From Gyromitra esculenta (taxonomy: Eukaryota; Ascomycota; Pezizomycetes; Pezizales; Discinaceae): 64,000 nucleotides of DNA. The stretch spans positions 1,116,001-1,180,000 of the forward strand of contig JBCAML010000011.1 in assembly GCA_038503075.1 (NCBI GenBank). Direction: 5' to 3'. The notes beneath the pieces are model-generated. The model saw only the letters and a list, made by a program, of their open reading frames with translations, made no database searches and had not been told where the DNA came from. Made by a program: the position numbers and the translations under genes. This document shows positions 32,722-44,215 of the stretch, in pieces; within the stretch, counting starts at the first letter, position 1, and each line of letters begins with the position of its first letter.

Positions 32722-35389
32722 ATGCCTCGCAAAAAATATCGAGGTAGTGGTGACGCCCCTCGTGGAAGAGGAAGCTTTCGAGGATGGGACAATGGCAGAG
32801 GTCGAGGTGGCGGTGGGCCTCGCTACGGTTATGATTCCTCAGGTTTGCCATTGACCCTTCTGTAGCCGAGAATGGATGAATGAACGAGTTTTGTTTATCT
32901 ATTTATCTATTTGTTCATTCGTTCATCTGCTTGGCGTATACACATATTTGAATGTTAAACTTTTACCAGAAACTTTACAACACCGCGATTTCTCCCTTGC
33001 CGACGAAGCAAAAAACACTGAACGGCACCATGGCAATTATGCTAGCAGCGCTCTCCGCCATTCTAAAATCACTTTCGTCGCCGCGGGCCACTTGGAGCCT
33101 GCGGACCTGCTCAAGCCGCTCAATTCGGACAAAATCGAGCCACAGACGGAACAGATGAAAGACTCTACAGATGGAACGGAAGAGGACGACGAACCTATGC
33201 AATCCGAGGAGGCTAACGATTCTCCGATCGAACCTTCGACTGGCGTTCTGCCACAAGAAGTGGATATAGAGAGGCTAGACCTGGATCCACCTGAGCCACA
33301 ACAATTCGTTGTGGACACCATTGGTGACCCAAGCCTAAAACCCAAGGAGATCAAAGTCCACGTACCAGTCCACTTACCGGTCCGCTCTCCCTCTCCGGCT
33401 CGACCGGGGAGTTCGTCTTCCTCTGCCAGCGAAAAAATTGTGTTTGTCCCACGAAAAATGCGTCTAGGACAGTCACGGGCAAATTCTACCGTAGTGCCTC
33501 AAGCTAAATCCCAAGCCAAACCCCGATCTCCACCGCCACAGCTTCATACACCACGGGCCCGATCTCCAACAAGACAGACAAAATTCGTCGAAACGACGCT
33601 CATAGAGACTACCTCGGTCATCACAATCGATGATCCAGCCCGCAACTTCAACACCACGACCATCGCCACAGAGGACACACCCGTCCTACCTAACATCTTC
33701 CCGAGCGGTACCTTCACCCGTGCGACCCCGGGCAACAAACGCCGTCGAACCCGCCGTCACAAAAAGCCCACTTTGGGTGACGACGATGCCGCCATTGAAG
33801 ATTACATCGAGAACATCGCCGCCACAATGCGTACAGAAGCTGCTGAAGAAGCCGGCGAGTCTTCTTTTGCCGCTGGCGAAATTAATATAGCTGATTTTCT
33901 CACTGCCAAAACGAACCGCCGTCCCCTCGGTGGCGAGGACGAGTGGTCCTCCACCGACTCTGAAGGTGCTGACGAAGACAGCGATGTGGTGAACAAGTAC
34001 AAAGCGGAGATGTGGGAAGAGCATGATTTAGTAGACTTTGACGATATTTCTACAGGCAGTGAGAGACCGCAGGGATTGGTGGACAAACTACTGGGGAAAA
34101 GAGTGAGGCCAAGTGGGGTTCAGTATCTCATCAAATGGGGAGGCTACGAGGCAGATGATGCTACTTGGATCCTCGCCGAAAATCTAGATAGCAGCTCAGA
34201 CGCAAAAGTGAAGCGATATGAAGCGATGTTATTAAAGAAGGTCTCTAAGGTACCAGCTAGCAGCGACGAAGACAGCGACGAGGGTGACGACGAGGATGAG
34301 GACGATGATGAGTTAGATCTAGACGACGACCTAAAGCTCGCACGCATGCTACAGCGCCAAGAAGCTTTAGGGATAACCGACTCCGATCTCGAGCTCAATC
34401 TTGAACTCGACGACTTTATGGAACTCGACCCTCTCCCCGCTAGTCGCTCCAGCCGCAAGGCGGCCAAAAAAGCAATGAAACCCTTCCTCCCGGATATTTC
34501 CCCTAACCTCACTACCGGTTTCTTCCCCTCCGCGTCAAAGCTTGCAGATGCATATGATGACTTTGATCCAATGGAGTGGGATCACCCATCGCTTTTATCG
34601 ATGAAGAAGCAGCTGAAGAAGGGGAAGAAGGGGAAGGGGAAGATTCTCATGCTGAATATAACCGATTCGGATCTGGAGGAGAATATTCAAATTAGCTGGA
34701 TGAAGGATCGAGAGAAGAAGAAGGCGCGGAAAGCTGAGAGGGAGGCGCTGAGAGCGGAGGGATTACTCGGTGGGGGGAAACATGGGAAGAAGGATATGAG
34801 TGCGAAATATAAACAGGGTGTAACAATGGAAGAGTTGCAGAAGGAGATTGCTGAGTTTTTGTTGAGTTCACATCAGAGGTATTACACACTTCAAATAATT
34901 AATCTGTCTCCTCGTTAACGAAGAAAAAAAAACAGCCTTGGACTACCTCCCATGGACAAATCTGCCCGCAAGTTGGTCCACAATTTTGCTTCCGCCTTCA
35001 ACCTCAAATCCAAATCCGTCGGCAGCGGCAAAAAGCGTTTCCCCACGCTCTACAAAACCAGCCGTTCCACAATCTTCGCTGACGAGGCTGCCATCGCCTC
35101 CGTAATGTCGCGCCGTCGCTTCCTCAACCGCCCCGACGTTCGCGGATCCGGGCCTGGGCCGGCCAGAAACCGAGGTCCAGGACGAGGCGGCGCAGGAGGG
35201 GTCGTGCACCATCGCGAAGGTGATATTGTTGGTGCTAGCGCCCCGGAACTTGGAGTCGAGAATAGGGGACGGAGGATATTGGAGAAGATGGGATATAAGG
35301 CTGGCATGGCGCTGGGACTTGAGGGCCGTGAAGGGATTGTGAAGCCGGTGGAGGCGGTTGTAAAGATTAGTAAAGCGGGTTTGGGCTAA
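32722..35389 (+). CDS. SQS1: Sqs1-type R3H/G-patch splicing factor with a chromodomain-like insert
   Basis: Three exons: 32722-32842, 32970-34878, 34936-35389 (2484 nt, 827 residues). The N-terminus is Arg/Gly-rich (RGRGSFRGW). SLADEAKNTERH and FVAAGHLEPADLL are hallmarks of fungal Sqs1. A chromodomain-like block lies at about 410-460 (VQYLIKWGGYEADDATW). Then acidic stretches, basic linkers, an R3H-like region (about 677-735, MDKSARKLVHNFASAF...RFPTLYKTSR) and a C-terminal G-patch (about 783-827, VENRGRRILEKMGYKAGMAL). In yeast Sqs1/Pfa1 binds and stimulates the DEAH helicase Prp43 through its G-patch, in splicing and ribosome assembly. The Met at 32876 that opens the longest frame lies inside intron 1. 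Confidence 0.9.
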
Positions 35390-36087
35390 CACGACTCTTG
35401 CTGGAGATGAGAGGAGACAGAAAAGGCAATGGTGCATTTATGGGATTTCTTTTCTTAGTATTTTTGCGGGTTGTGAACTCGGCTCTTTTCTGACGCGATT
35501 TTTATTTATTTTCTGTTGCTCGAACGTGTGGATAGCTTATGGGAAATGGTAGCTACCCACTCTTCCATTTTTTGGCCGTGGTTTCTTTTTGTGATGCATG
35601 AGGGGGATCGATTGCTTGATCCTCTACAAGCTAGCAGCGCGCCCCCATCTACATACGTGTATAATATGTTCCGGGTACTCGAGCCTATGTCTCTCTCTAA
35701 TTTCCGCCCCAAGCCTTCTCCAAAATCACTACCAGAGGGCCCCAATATTAGGAAGCTTCTCCAACACGAAGGCTTGCCGGAACTGCGAGTGCGAATCTGT
35801 GATTAAAACACATAGAGACGGATCAAGCAAGATACACTTATTATCTACTGGATACCATTATTACTAGTAGTCCACGGTTAGAATCGGTATAGTAGAAACA
35901 GTATTTCAATTTAAGAGCGTGCTTTTAACATTTCGCTTTTTTGAATTATATTCCCTCGCTACAGAGATAATAGATGCTTCGCTGAAAGAAAGAAACCAAA
36001 CGTGGACTTTTGTTATATGTACAGATTACCATGGCGCCTTTTTTTTCTTGACCCGTAATACTACATATTGAAACAATATATCCTGGT
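35390..36087. other. Convergent 3' intergenic region
   Basis: 700 bp between the stop codons of SQS1 and the E2/F-box gene. Open frames here are short and unrelated to anything I recognise. I see no gene. Confidence 0.5.
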
Positions 36088-38865
36088 CTAGGATCTGCCT
36101 GAGCAAACAGGGCATGAACAACCCACAATGGGAGTCCATCTAGGAGAATCCCGGCCAGAAGGAAGAGGAGAAGTAGGACGCGAATTCAGAGACCCAATAA
36201 CTACGCTCCGTGATTCTGGCCGAGGCCGCCACGAAGCACCACTGCTACGCCCAGATCCTCGGCCAGATCCACGGCTGTAGTAATTACCCAACATTACTCC
36301 AGGGTCCACCCTTCTCCTCTCCGTTATCAGCCCTTTCTCGCGCCCAGGCTGCGACCTATGATATCCCCGATCGGCACTGTTATCAATAGCGTTCCTTAGC
36401 CTCTTGCTCATACCTCTTGGCCCCGCCCGAACGGCTTCCATGAATCCGACTCGCTCGAAAAACATCTTCCACCCATTGACAGCATAAATCTCTTTAATCC
36501 CCCTTGTGATTCTTGCTGGCACATCGGCATCTGGGAATCCGTACTGGGTAGCCATATTGTTATCGGGGTTGGCGAATGTTTCTAGGAAAAAGACCTGAAA
36601 CATGACCAACCGCAGCGAAGTTTTGCTCTCGGCGAACGTCTTGCGGAGGCGATACTCAGGTGGGGAATTATCGTCTTCGAGGATGGCGAGGGAAGGGTGC
36701 TTTTGGAGGAGCCATTTCACGTTGCGGGTGAGAACCTCACCAATGAAAGGGCTTGCTAGATGATCTTTCCAAGAGACTGTGTTGCCGAGGATTCTGATGC
36801 CCGAATCTTTCTCTCCTTGGGCCGTTATTTTTTTCTGTTTCCTCCCAGCGATAGTCCAACCCTCGTCTGGCTCTAACTTTCGTTTATCGGCTTCTGGGGC
36901 CCACGTAGCTGCTTTTTGGTCGTCTTTCGCCTGGTCATGACTACCAGCAACCACCGCAGCCATGACAAGAAATTCGCCGAGATCCGGAGTCGCCGCTTTG
37001 GTTCTATTTGTATCTTCCCTGCAGAATGTCTTCAGGCGCCTTAACGCTCTGTCCCGGAGCTCTGGTTCTTTCCGCATAATGCAAAGTAGAAGATGGTATA
37101 TTTGGAGATATCCAATGCATGCCTTCTCACTAGCAAAAAGGAGTGTTTTTTCAGAATCCCCCACCGACGGCCGTGAACCTGAGTAGAGGTCATCTGTGGT
37201 ACCCATCAACGATACAACAATGGAATTGCAGAACTTATACAGCACCCTCAACGCCCTCTCCGCCTTTGTCTCCAGCAATATGGGTGCAGTCGGCCGCCTT
37301 TTTGCCCCGATTGCTACTTCTTCAATCTTATTAAGATACTTAAATAGTTCACCAGTCTCGTAGGCCCTATCGAAATGCGGAACGCTGAACCCTAGGGGGA
37401 GAAAAAACTCAAACTCCTTCTTGTCAACGCTTTTCCGTACCCCGAAAAGCTCGAACGCATCCCTTGAAAGCCAGTCAAAGGAACTCTCAAGGCCTTGATT
37501 TTTCCGGTCGTAGCTAACGCCAATTCCAAGGAGATTAGTAGGATGATTGAGAGGCGTTCGAAGGAAGAAGCATTTGAGCTCCCGCTGAAGAAGGATGTGT
37601 GTATCCTTTATCAGGGCTCCCACGCGAGGGCATGCCTTTCCGAGATTTATCAATGCTTCATCTGGGAGATGAGATGCGATGGTAAGGAGGACGTCGTCAT
37701 TGAGGGTGGCGAAGTAGCAGATTCCGGTCAGATTTTTAGGTTCAATGAAATGCGTGTGCATTACCCTAGTTTCTAATTCCTTAATTTCTGAGAGGACTTG
37801 ATTATATGTAAATATCTTTTTGAGCTGGGTCGCTTCCAACTTTTCCCCGGCGGACTGGCGCTCTTTGAGGAGGTTGATATCTCTGACCTTCTTCTTCAAA
37901 TTCCGGATTTTTTTCTCCTCGCCGAGACTGAAAGATATGGAGTTCTCGACGCCCTCTGAAGCAACCTTCCGGGGTATACTAGGTGTTCCGTATCCACATT
38001 TGCCGCAGGTATAACCCTGTATTCTTGTCGACGTGAGATCGTGCCTTGGGTTTTTGAAAGTTGTCTTGATGGTCTTAGATTCTTTCCCATCACGTGGTTT
38101 CCAAACGGTGAACGTATGTCCTTGTACAGAATACCGTTCATAGACATGCTCCGTGTTACCTCCAGCAATAACATCTTGAAGATAGAGACTACGAGCCGCA
38201 GGATACATAGCTGCGTTAGCTGCGTATTCGATGCTCGACCAACGCCGTCCACTCATGTATTCATCAGAATCAGCATCATTGGATACGTATTCGTAAATAT
38301 CCAGGTCTTGGGATCGATTTCCAAGTCGGACTACGTAACCACCTTCTTGTTCAACCTGTTATGAATTTGTGAGCTGGATACATATTTATCGGGTACTAGA
38401 AAGGGATAGGGTTGATATCTCTTACCTCTTCTGACGAGAAAAACGATAATAGTTGCATGAATAGCCCTCTAAGGGTAAATGCTGGCGTGTACCCTCCATT
38501 ATAACCCACCTCCGCTATTTCAGAATAGAGTCCTATAGCTAGTTAGCAAAAATTATTCATTGCTTATTTGTTGAAAACTCACGCAATAAATCCGAGCAAA
38601 CATAACTTCCGAAAACATTTGGATGAACCAGCTGCGTTGAACTCTTTATCGCTGGTGGATTCACGGGCCAAGTCGAAGGCAGTTGGACCTCGAAGTGCAG
38701 CCGCAAGCCAACAAAAGGGCCACCAAGAGGTGAAAGGATAAGACACAATCTCCGAAGATCATTTTCGTGATGGTGTACATCAATTCCAGGATAAGGGTTC
38801 GAGAAGAGATCCTTAAGGTCCAATTGAAGACGGGAGAGGAGGCGAGGGTTGATAATACTTGCCAT
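36088..38865 (-). CDS. E2-like (UBC fold) and F-box fusion protein
   Basis: Three exons: 38865-38583, 38538-38426, 38355-36088 (2664 nt, 887 residues). The N-terminal 130 residues look like a ubiquitin-conjugating E2 core: PSTWPVNPPAI, then HPNVFGSYVCSDLL with HPN at 81-83 and the candidate catalytic Cys90, then NGGYTPAFTLRGLFMQLLSFF. A CGKCG pair follows near 249-252, and an F-box-like helix pair at about 349-395 (LNDDVLLTIASHLPDEALINLG). The rest is poorly conserved with a Gly/Arg/Ser-rich region and a terminal CSCPVC. E2s carry ubiquitin as a thioester, and F-box proteins link substrates to Skp1-cullin ligases, so the fusion could join both steps; this is inference. If Cys90 is not used it would be an inactive E2 variant. 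The last long exon may hide an intron, though its frame is open throughout. Confidence 0.75.
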
Positions 38866-41703
38866 GTTGGATGGTGATTCAGGAGATATCGAATACCAGA
38901 TCAGACGGAGTGAAATACACCATTATATACTCTAAAGGAGACTCAGGCACTCAATCTTCTAATTTGTAGCCCATGCCATCTACCAAAGAGTCACCGAATT
39001 AAGCACGAGCTATTAGACGCTTCTAAATGCCACAAATTCGAGGCTGAGGGTTGCTGACTCCGAGAAGCCCGTTATGTTGCGGTGCCAGAGTTCGCAAAGT
39101 ACCATTTACATGGTTGTTACGCGAGCTCTCAGTGGCAGACCGCGTCCTACAACGATGACTCTTTCCTGGCAACGGCATAAATTGGAGCTTTTTCAGCTCG
39201 TGAACAAGGCGACACAAGTTCTGTGGTTGATATTGCTGAGCTGTGGTAGCGTTTTTACGGTTGAGTCACCGTTGCGCTGTACGTCTGAAACCCTTACCTA
39301 GCTGAAAGCCCTATAAAAATAAAAAAGCAATTATCCGGTGCTGTGTTGAGTAGTGAGGATGTATTTTATAGGTGCCTAGGATTTTACGTACTGAGCCGAG
39401 TGATATTACGTGAGCTATAGAGCCGTTTACCCAGGAGCATTGTTTGTCATTTTTTCTCTCATTTTTATACGTACTATCGGTACGCCCGCGAACCCTTAGT
39501 TCTATATCTCTTCATGTTCCACACGAATACGCAGTCTTTTTGGTCCTATGAGGGCTTTTCCCGTACTCAATATAATCTCAGTCACAGAATTTGAAACCCA
39601 TAACTGGGATGGATTTGCCAAAACCTCTAGGTTCAGGCGTATATATAGGGTCACCTATCCAAATCACACAAACTTATGATCTGCATCTGATCAAGGCTCA
39701 GATTAACGTTAGCGCTTTTTTTTGTAGTTGTAGTGCATGGTCTCAAGCATCCAGATCGCCAATTTGATAGCCTACATCTAGTGCGCTCTAAGCTAGAGAG
39801 AAATAATGACTCTGACTTTCGAATTCTCGAAATTCATATAGAAATATGTGCCTCGATCGCCTCGAGCCTATCAGTCAGCGACCTCCAATAATTAGCTGTT
39901 CTGTAGATCTTTTCCATTCTTGCAATCTAAATTTTTTGTGCTCTTACCTTATATCCAAGCTCGTTAGTACAATCGTCGATTATGTGCGCGCTGAGTCTGA
40001 TATCAGCAAGAGCCTAACTACATGTATTCGTGAGCTTAATTGAAGCACCTTCCAATCCCGATTCATCTAGAGATGGGCGGTAGGCCTCGGTTTGTTTGGG
40101 TCAGCTCCTAGGATAACACGGAACTATCTCCGCTCTGATTCGGGTTGAGGCCATATATCTTCATCCACACTCGCAGAGCAGCAACTTTTATTCACACGTA
40201 TAAAGTACAGGGCGCGCGGAATCACTATAATAGTACCACAGCATGTGTTGGACTGAAAATATCTTGTTAAACGGGAACTTATAGGATACATGTAATTCTG
40301 TAAGGCCTCCGCATTCTATACTACTGTTACAGTATGGTAGTTGTACATGGGAAACTCATGCAGCTAATCTATTCACTTTCGTGCAATATAGTCAAAACTT
40401 AAAGACATATCCCGTTCGCTGTAATTGGGTCATAGCATACTACACATCTTGATCTTTACCTAGAGTTGCTGAAAGTATATACAAGGGCGATGTCGCAAAT
40501 ATGTGTAGCTATCGTTATTACCATAAGCCAACATGGAAAGAGAGGAAAGCGTAGAAACTGATAAGAGAGTAGGAGAGAGGATAAATGATTTTATTAGATG
40601 GGGGAGTGGGAGGCAGGGGGAGTGGGTGAATGGTGTTTACCGAGAAAAGGGACGCTTGGTGCCCAGAATTGTGGGAACGGCGTGTTATGGAGTATTAGAC
40701 TACTAGTAGTATGTTTAGTGAGTTTGCGCCTTTGTTTGAAAAGCATCGTGTCGGATATGCCCAGAAAATGAGTAAGTGGTAGCGTCATCACAAACCACAG
40801 CACCAATCTTAGCCCCGGGTCAATCGCGGAGAGTCACTTGCACTTAGCTTTCAAAACATGCCGTGGAAGTAGAAAAGGGGTGGTAATTGTTTTATTAACA
40901 CACGATCCCTTTATGTCTAAACCTTTATTATTATATGTTTCCTAGTCCAATACTACCGGTATACCACTAAATGATGTGGACGAATTGGATCTAAAGGCCA
41001 CACAACCAACAAGACACAATTACCAAAACAACAACTGTTTTTTGATACAATTCTGGTCCTATTAAATTAAAGCTTGTAGCTTTTCTCTCTCTCTCTCTTC
41101 TTTCCTTATGTTGAGGAAACCGGCGTTATTATCCCTTTCATTGCAGTTTGGGGAGATTTTTTTAATCGCTATTTCCTACCAGAGACATGTACACCCTTAG
41201 GTGGAAGCGACTATTTTAATCGCCAAATTATAGGCCAGGGCCAACAGACTAACTGGTATATACTAGAGTACTGATTTTAATTTAACTCCAACACAAAGTG
41301 CTGTAGCTAAAATCGAACTAAAGTACGGTTTAAATATTTAATTCTTTCTACAAGTCCCGTTATTGCCACAAATTCATATGCATCTCTTTTATCGTTGTGT
41401 ACGTGTACTGTGCATGTTGAAGTAGTGATAATGTGCTACAAAGAAAGGGAAAATATACACGCAGTCATAATCATTGATCTGGTTATAATACAGTTTGTGT
41501 GCGTAGAAACTAAAAAATTTCAACTAGCTGCCCTGGAGTGCTCTCCGGTATGCCCAGTCATAGCCGTGTCAGACCCCCTCCCCGTTTCCCATTGCCGGGC
41601 CCCTTTATGTACATTTCTCTAGCAGGTTCAAGGGGAGAGATCTCGATATAATTAAGATAAAATCTATAAAAGTCCTGACAAAATCTGAAAGGGGATAATG
41701 CAA
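38866..41703. other. 2.8-kb gene-poor intergenic region
   Basis: No frame longer than about 75 codons and none with recognisable content. The sequence is AT-rich with simple tracts (CT repeats near 41085-41100). It separates the start of the E2/F-box gene from the 3' end of OXR1. It may hold decayed repeats I cannot classify. Confidence 0.5.
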
Positions 41704-42626
41704 TCATCCAATCTTCCAAAGCTCAACACCAATGATGTCAAATTTCTCGCCTTCCTCTGAAAGAGGCTCATTACCAAAAGTCATACAGGATTGAGATACA
41801 CCTTTTTCGAATATATCATCAAGCCATAGACCGTATTTCCCGTCGCTAGCGGAGGTAAGAACACTGTTAGCTTTGAAAGGTGGCTAAATCGGTAAAATCG
41901 CAAGGATTGAGAGATCACATACCCGCCACCTACAGATAGGAAAGTATTATCACAGAGAATCATGTAATCATTAATCCCACTATACGGAAAAGCTTTGAAT
42001 CGAATTTGGTCTGTGTGTTCCGGGGTTGAAGTTCCCGAGGAAGTTGGCGAAGGAATAGTAGTCGCTTTCCATAAGAAACATTCGCCAGTTCCGTAATACC
42101 TTCCGGATGGGTGGTAGGGCTCGTTCACGAAAGCTCCAAAGACCTATGAATGGTGCGCTCAATTAACTGAGCCCTAACTATGAGATGTGCACCATCAGAT
42201 AAATTTACGTACCCCGCCCGCAGCGTCCTTAACCACCAACACAAAAGAGCCTTTGGTAGATCGTCTATACAAAGTTGCTAGGCTCACACCATGCTGTTCC
42301 AACGAGTATGCCAAAGTCCATGTTTCATAAAGTTGTAACCTTGCGGGCAACAGTAATCGGATCTCTTCCGCAAGGGCCCTAGAGAGCAGGCGCGACGTTG
42401 TAGTCGAGGAATACCCAGTGATCTGGAGCGGCGCTAGAGGCGGTGGTGTGAATGGAGATGCTCGACGGGAAGGCGGTCTCTCGGAGGAGAGATGGTGCGG
42501 GTCGGAGGATCTACGAGGTGGACTTTGAGTAACTTGCAGATCAGAGGTTAGACGGTGGAGAGTCCATGATAGGGCGGACGATATTGTGCCCGGGATGTTT
42601 GGATAGGACGCGGAAGCTGTGCTCAT
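41704..42626 (-). CDS. OXR1: TLDc-domain oxidation-resistance protein, Oxr1 family
   Basis: Three exons: 42626-42213, 42143-41923, 41845-41704 (777 nt, 258 residues). The N-terminus (about 85 residues) is Ser/Pro-rich. A TLDc domain fills the rest: LLPARLQLYETWTLAYSLEQ, GVSLATLYRRS, VFGAFVNEPYHPS and YYGTGECFLWK. The conserved end is DGKYGLWLDDIFEKGVS, CMTFGNEPLSEEG and KFDIIGVELW. Oxr1 proteins protect against oxidative stress; in yeast Oxr1 also promotes disassembly of the vacuolar V-ATPase. Introns have GTACGT and GTATGT donors. The length fits fungal Oxr1 (roughly 270-400), on the short side. The assignment rests on the distinctive last 50 residues. Confidence 0.92.
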
Positions 42627-44215
42627 GCTTTTTTGGAGGTGGGATTCAGTGAGATGTGGGTTCTTGTGGGGTTTTCTTATCAGTAGTAGGGTCGGAATTT
42701 AAAAGTCGAGCGAGGTTGGGTGGCCTGGTCCAGATGGCGTGTTCTTTGTTTCTTTTTCTTTTTCTTTCTTTTTTGGGAGGAGGGCGAGTGGGGTGTGAGA
42801 GAGTATCCAATTCAGTTCAATGGGCGATATATATTTTATTTATGTGTTTTTTTTGGCTTTGGCTTTGGCTGCTGGAGTCATACGATGGAAGACAGCTTGA
42901 GTGAAGCAGTGTTTGTTCTGGAGGGAGGTTTGGGGTTATGGGACGATACGGTGGAGTACAGTGGCTACTGTGGTCAGAGTACTGCAGAGTTTGGGAGTTG
43001 TCGCCGAGAGGTCAGGCTGGTGGAGGGTTCCTCTGCTAATTATATTCCTTACCACTGTTGTGTCTATGTAAATCTTACGTATCGCAGATGCACTTGCTCG
43101 AGAGGGGAGCTATCTAAGGGCAGAGCGCTGGACGATACGGGAGTAATTTAGCAATGTCTACTCGTATTTTCATGACGTTTTTAGAATGGGCTACCTCTGC
43201 ATGTCATATAAAATAGGCAGATTCAGGGCAATTTGTACGGTATGCGGACCTGGTCCGTTTTAAAAACGTCATGAGAATACGAGTAGACAGCCCTTCCTCC
43301 CTGTGGCAGCTGCAGAGACACGAGATTCTCACTGGACCTTGCGTGTCTACGCGTTATCATCTATCACGAGCTTTTAATAAGGTTCTCTGTCTGCTGTGCT
43401 GCTGTCTCTGGATGGAATTCCATATCTATCGTAACGGCATGGATGTGGCAACCTGCAGCCGTTGGCAGCCGGGAGGGATCTTCATAGGTGTCGTCGTTGC
43501 CATTGGTACGGGAGGATTGGAAACCGAGCCAGCGTAACAAACTAAAAGTGGTGTTTCAAGCGATAGGAAGAGGAGGAAAGGGCTGTACAGTAGTTTTTGT
43601 AGGGACCAGTAATGTGCAAGGGCTGTGTAATTTGCAGCCCGTTCAGCGTTCCCGCCACCATTCCTGTCGAAGGCTCTTGGGAACGTTTGATTGCACAGGC
43701 ACAGACAGACAGGCACAGGAACTTATCTTTCTCTGCTCGTCTATGTGAGTGAGCGAGCAAGGGATCAGTGGTGGTCAGCCGGGCATTCTGTTGAAACAAC
43801 GCACCACGAAACATTCCCTACTCGACCCAGGTACAGTGGTGGTGGTGGTTCAGTCAGTTAAAAATCTCTTAGCCTCCTCACCTGCAGCCCCGAACGATAG
43901 AAGGCACGAACGAACGGGCTCGCCCACTCATCTCTACTGTATTCAGACCACCCATCTCCATTCTGGACCCACTCTCCCTTCCATTCGTGTCGTTGTCGTT
44001 GCCATCACCGTCGTCGTTGTCGTCTTCCTCTTCCTCAATTCCTAAACAAACAAAATAAAACATCCTTCAATCTCTATGAGTTGTGGGCTGTAAATTCACA
44101 ACAGGAATCGGACGGGAGACCTAGCACGAGGGCAAACTCAATCAGTCTACACCTCCTGCGGGTTCACTCCCTCCCTCCCTCACGCCCTATACCCAACTCC
44201 CTTCTCCATCCTGAG
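42627..44215. promoter_or_regulatory. Divergent intergenic region of OXR1 and SYF1
   Basis: 1.6 kb between head-to-head starts. It contains a small inverted-repeat element (43155-43289) and pyrimidine-rich tracts (TTTCTTTTTCTT near 42750; CTCCCTCCCTCCCTC near 44165 just before SYF1). Frames of up to 143 codons near 42720-43151 have no recognisable content and are not supported as genes. Confidence 0.5.
43155..43289. mobile_element. MITE-like element, 135 bp, 29-bp inverted ends
   Basis: The left end 43155-43183 (TGTCTACTCGTATTTTCATG then ACGTTTTTA) is inverted at 43261-43289 with a single mismatch. The 77-bp centre has no coding capacity. No convincing target duplication flanks the ends; a TA lies inside each end. 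The near-perfect ends suggest a young element or a constrained hairpin. Confidence 0.7.

Noticed and set aside
32876..32969. An upstream Met extension of Sqs1 (MNERVLFIYLSIC...)
   Set aside because: This stretch is intron 1: a GTTTGC donor at 32843 and CCAG at 32969 join a typical Arg/Gly-rich Sqs1 N-terminus in frame.
42720..43151. 143-codon frame upstream of SYF1
   Set aside because: Phe-rich start comes from a T-rich tract; no family resemblance and no splice signals.
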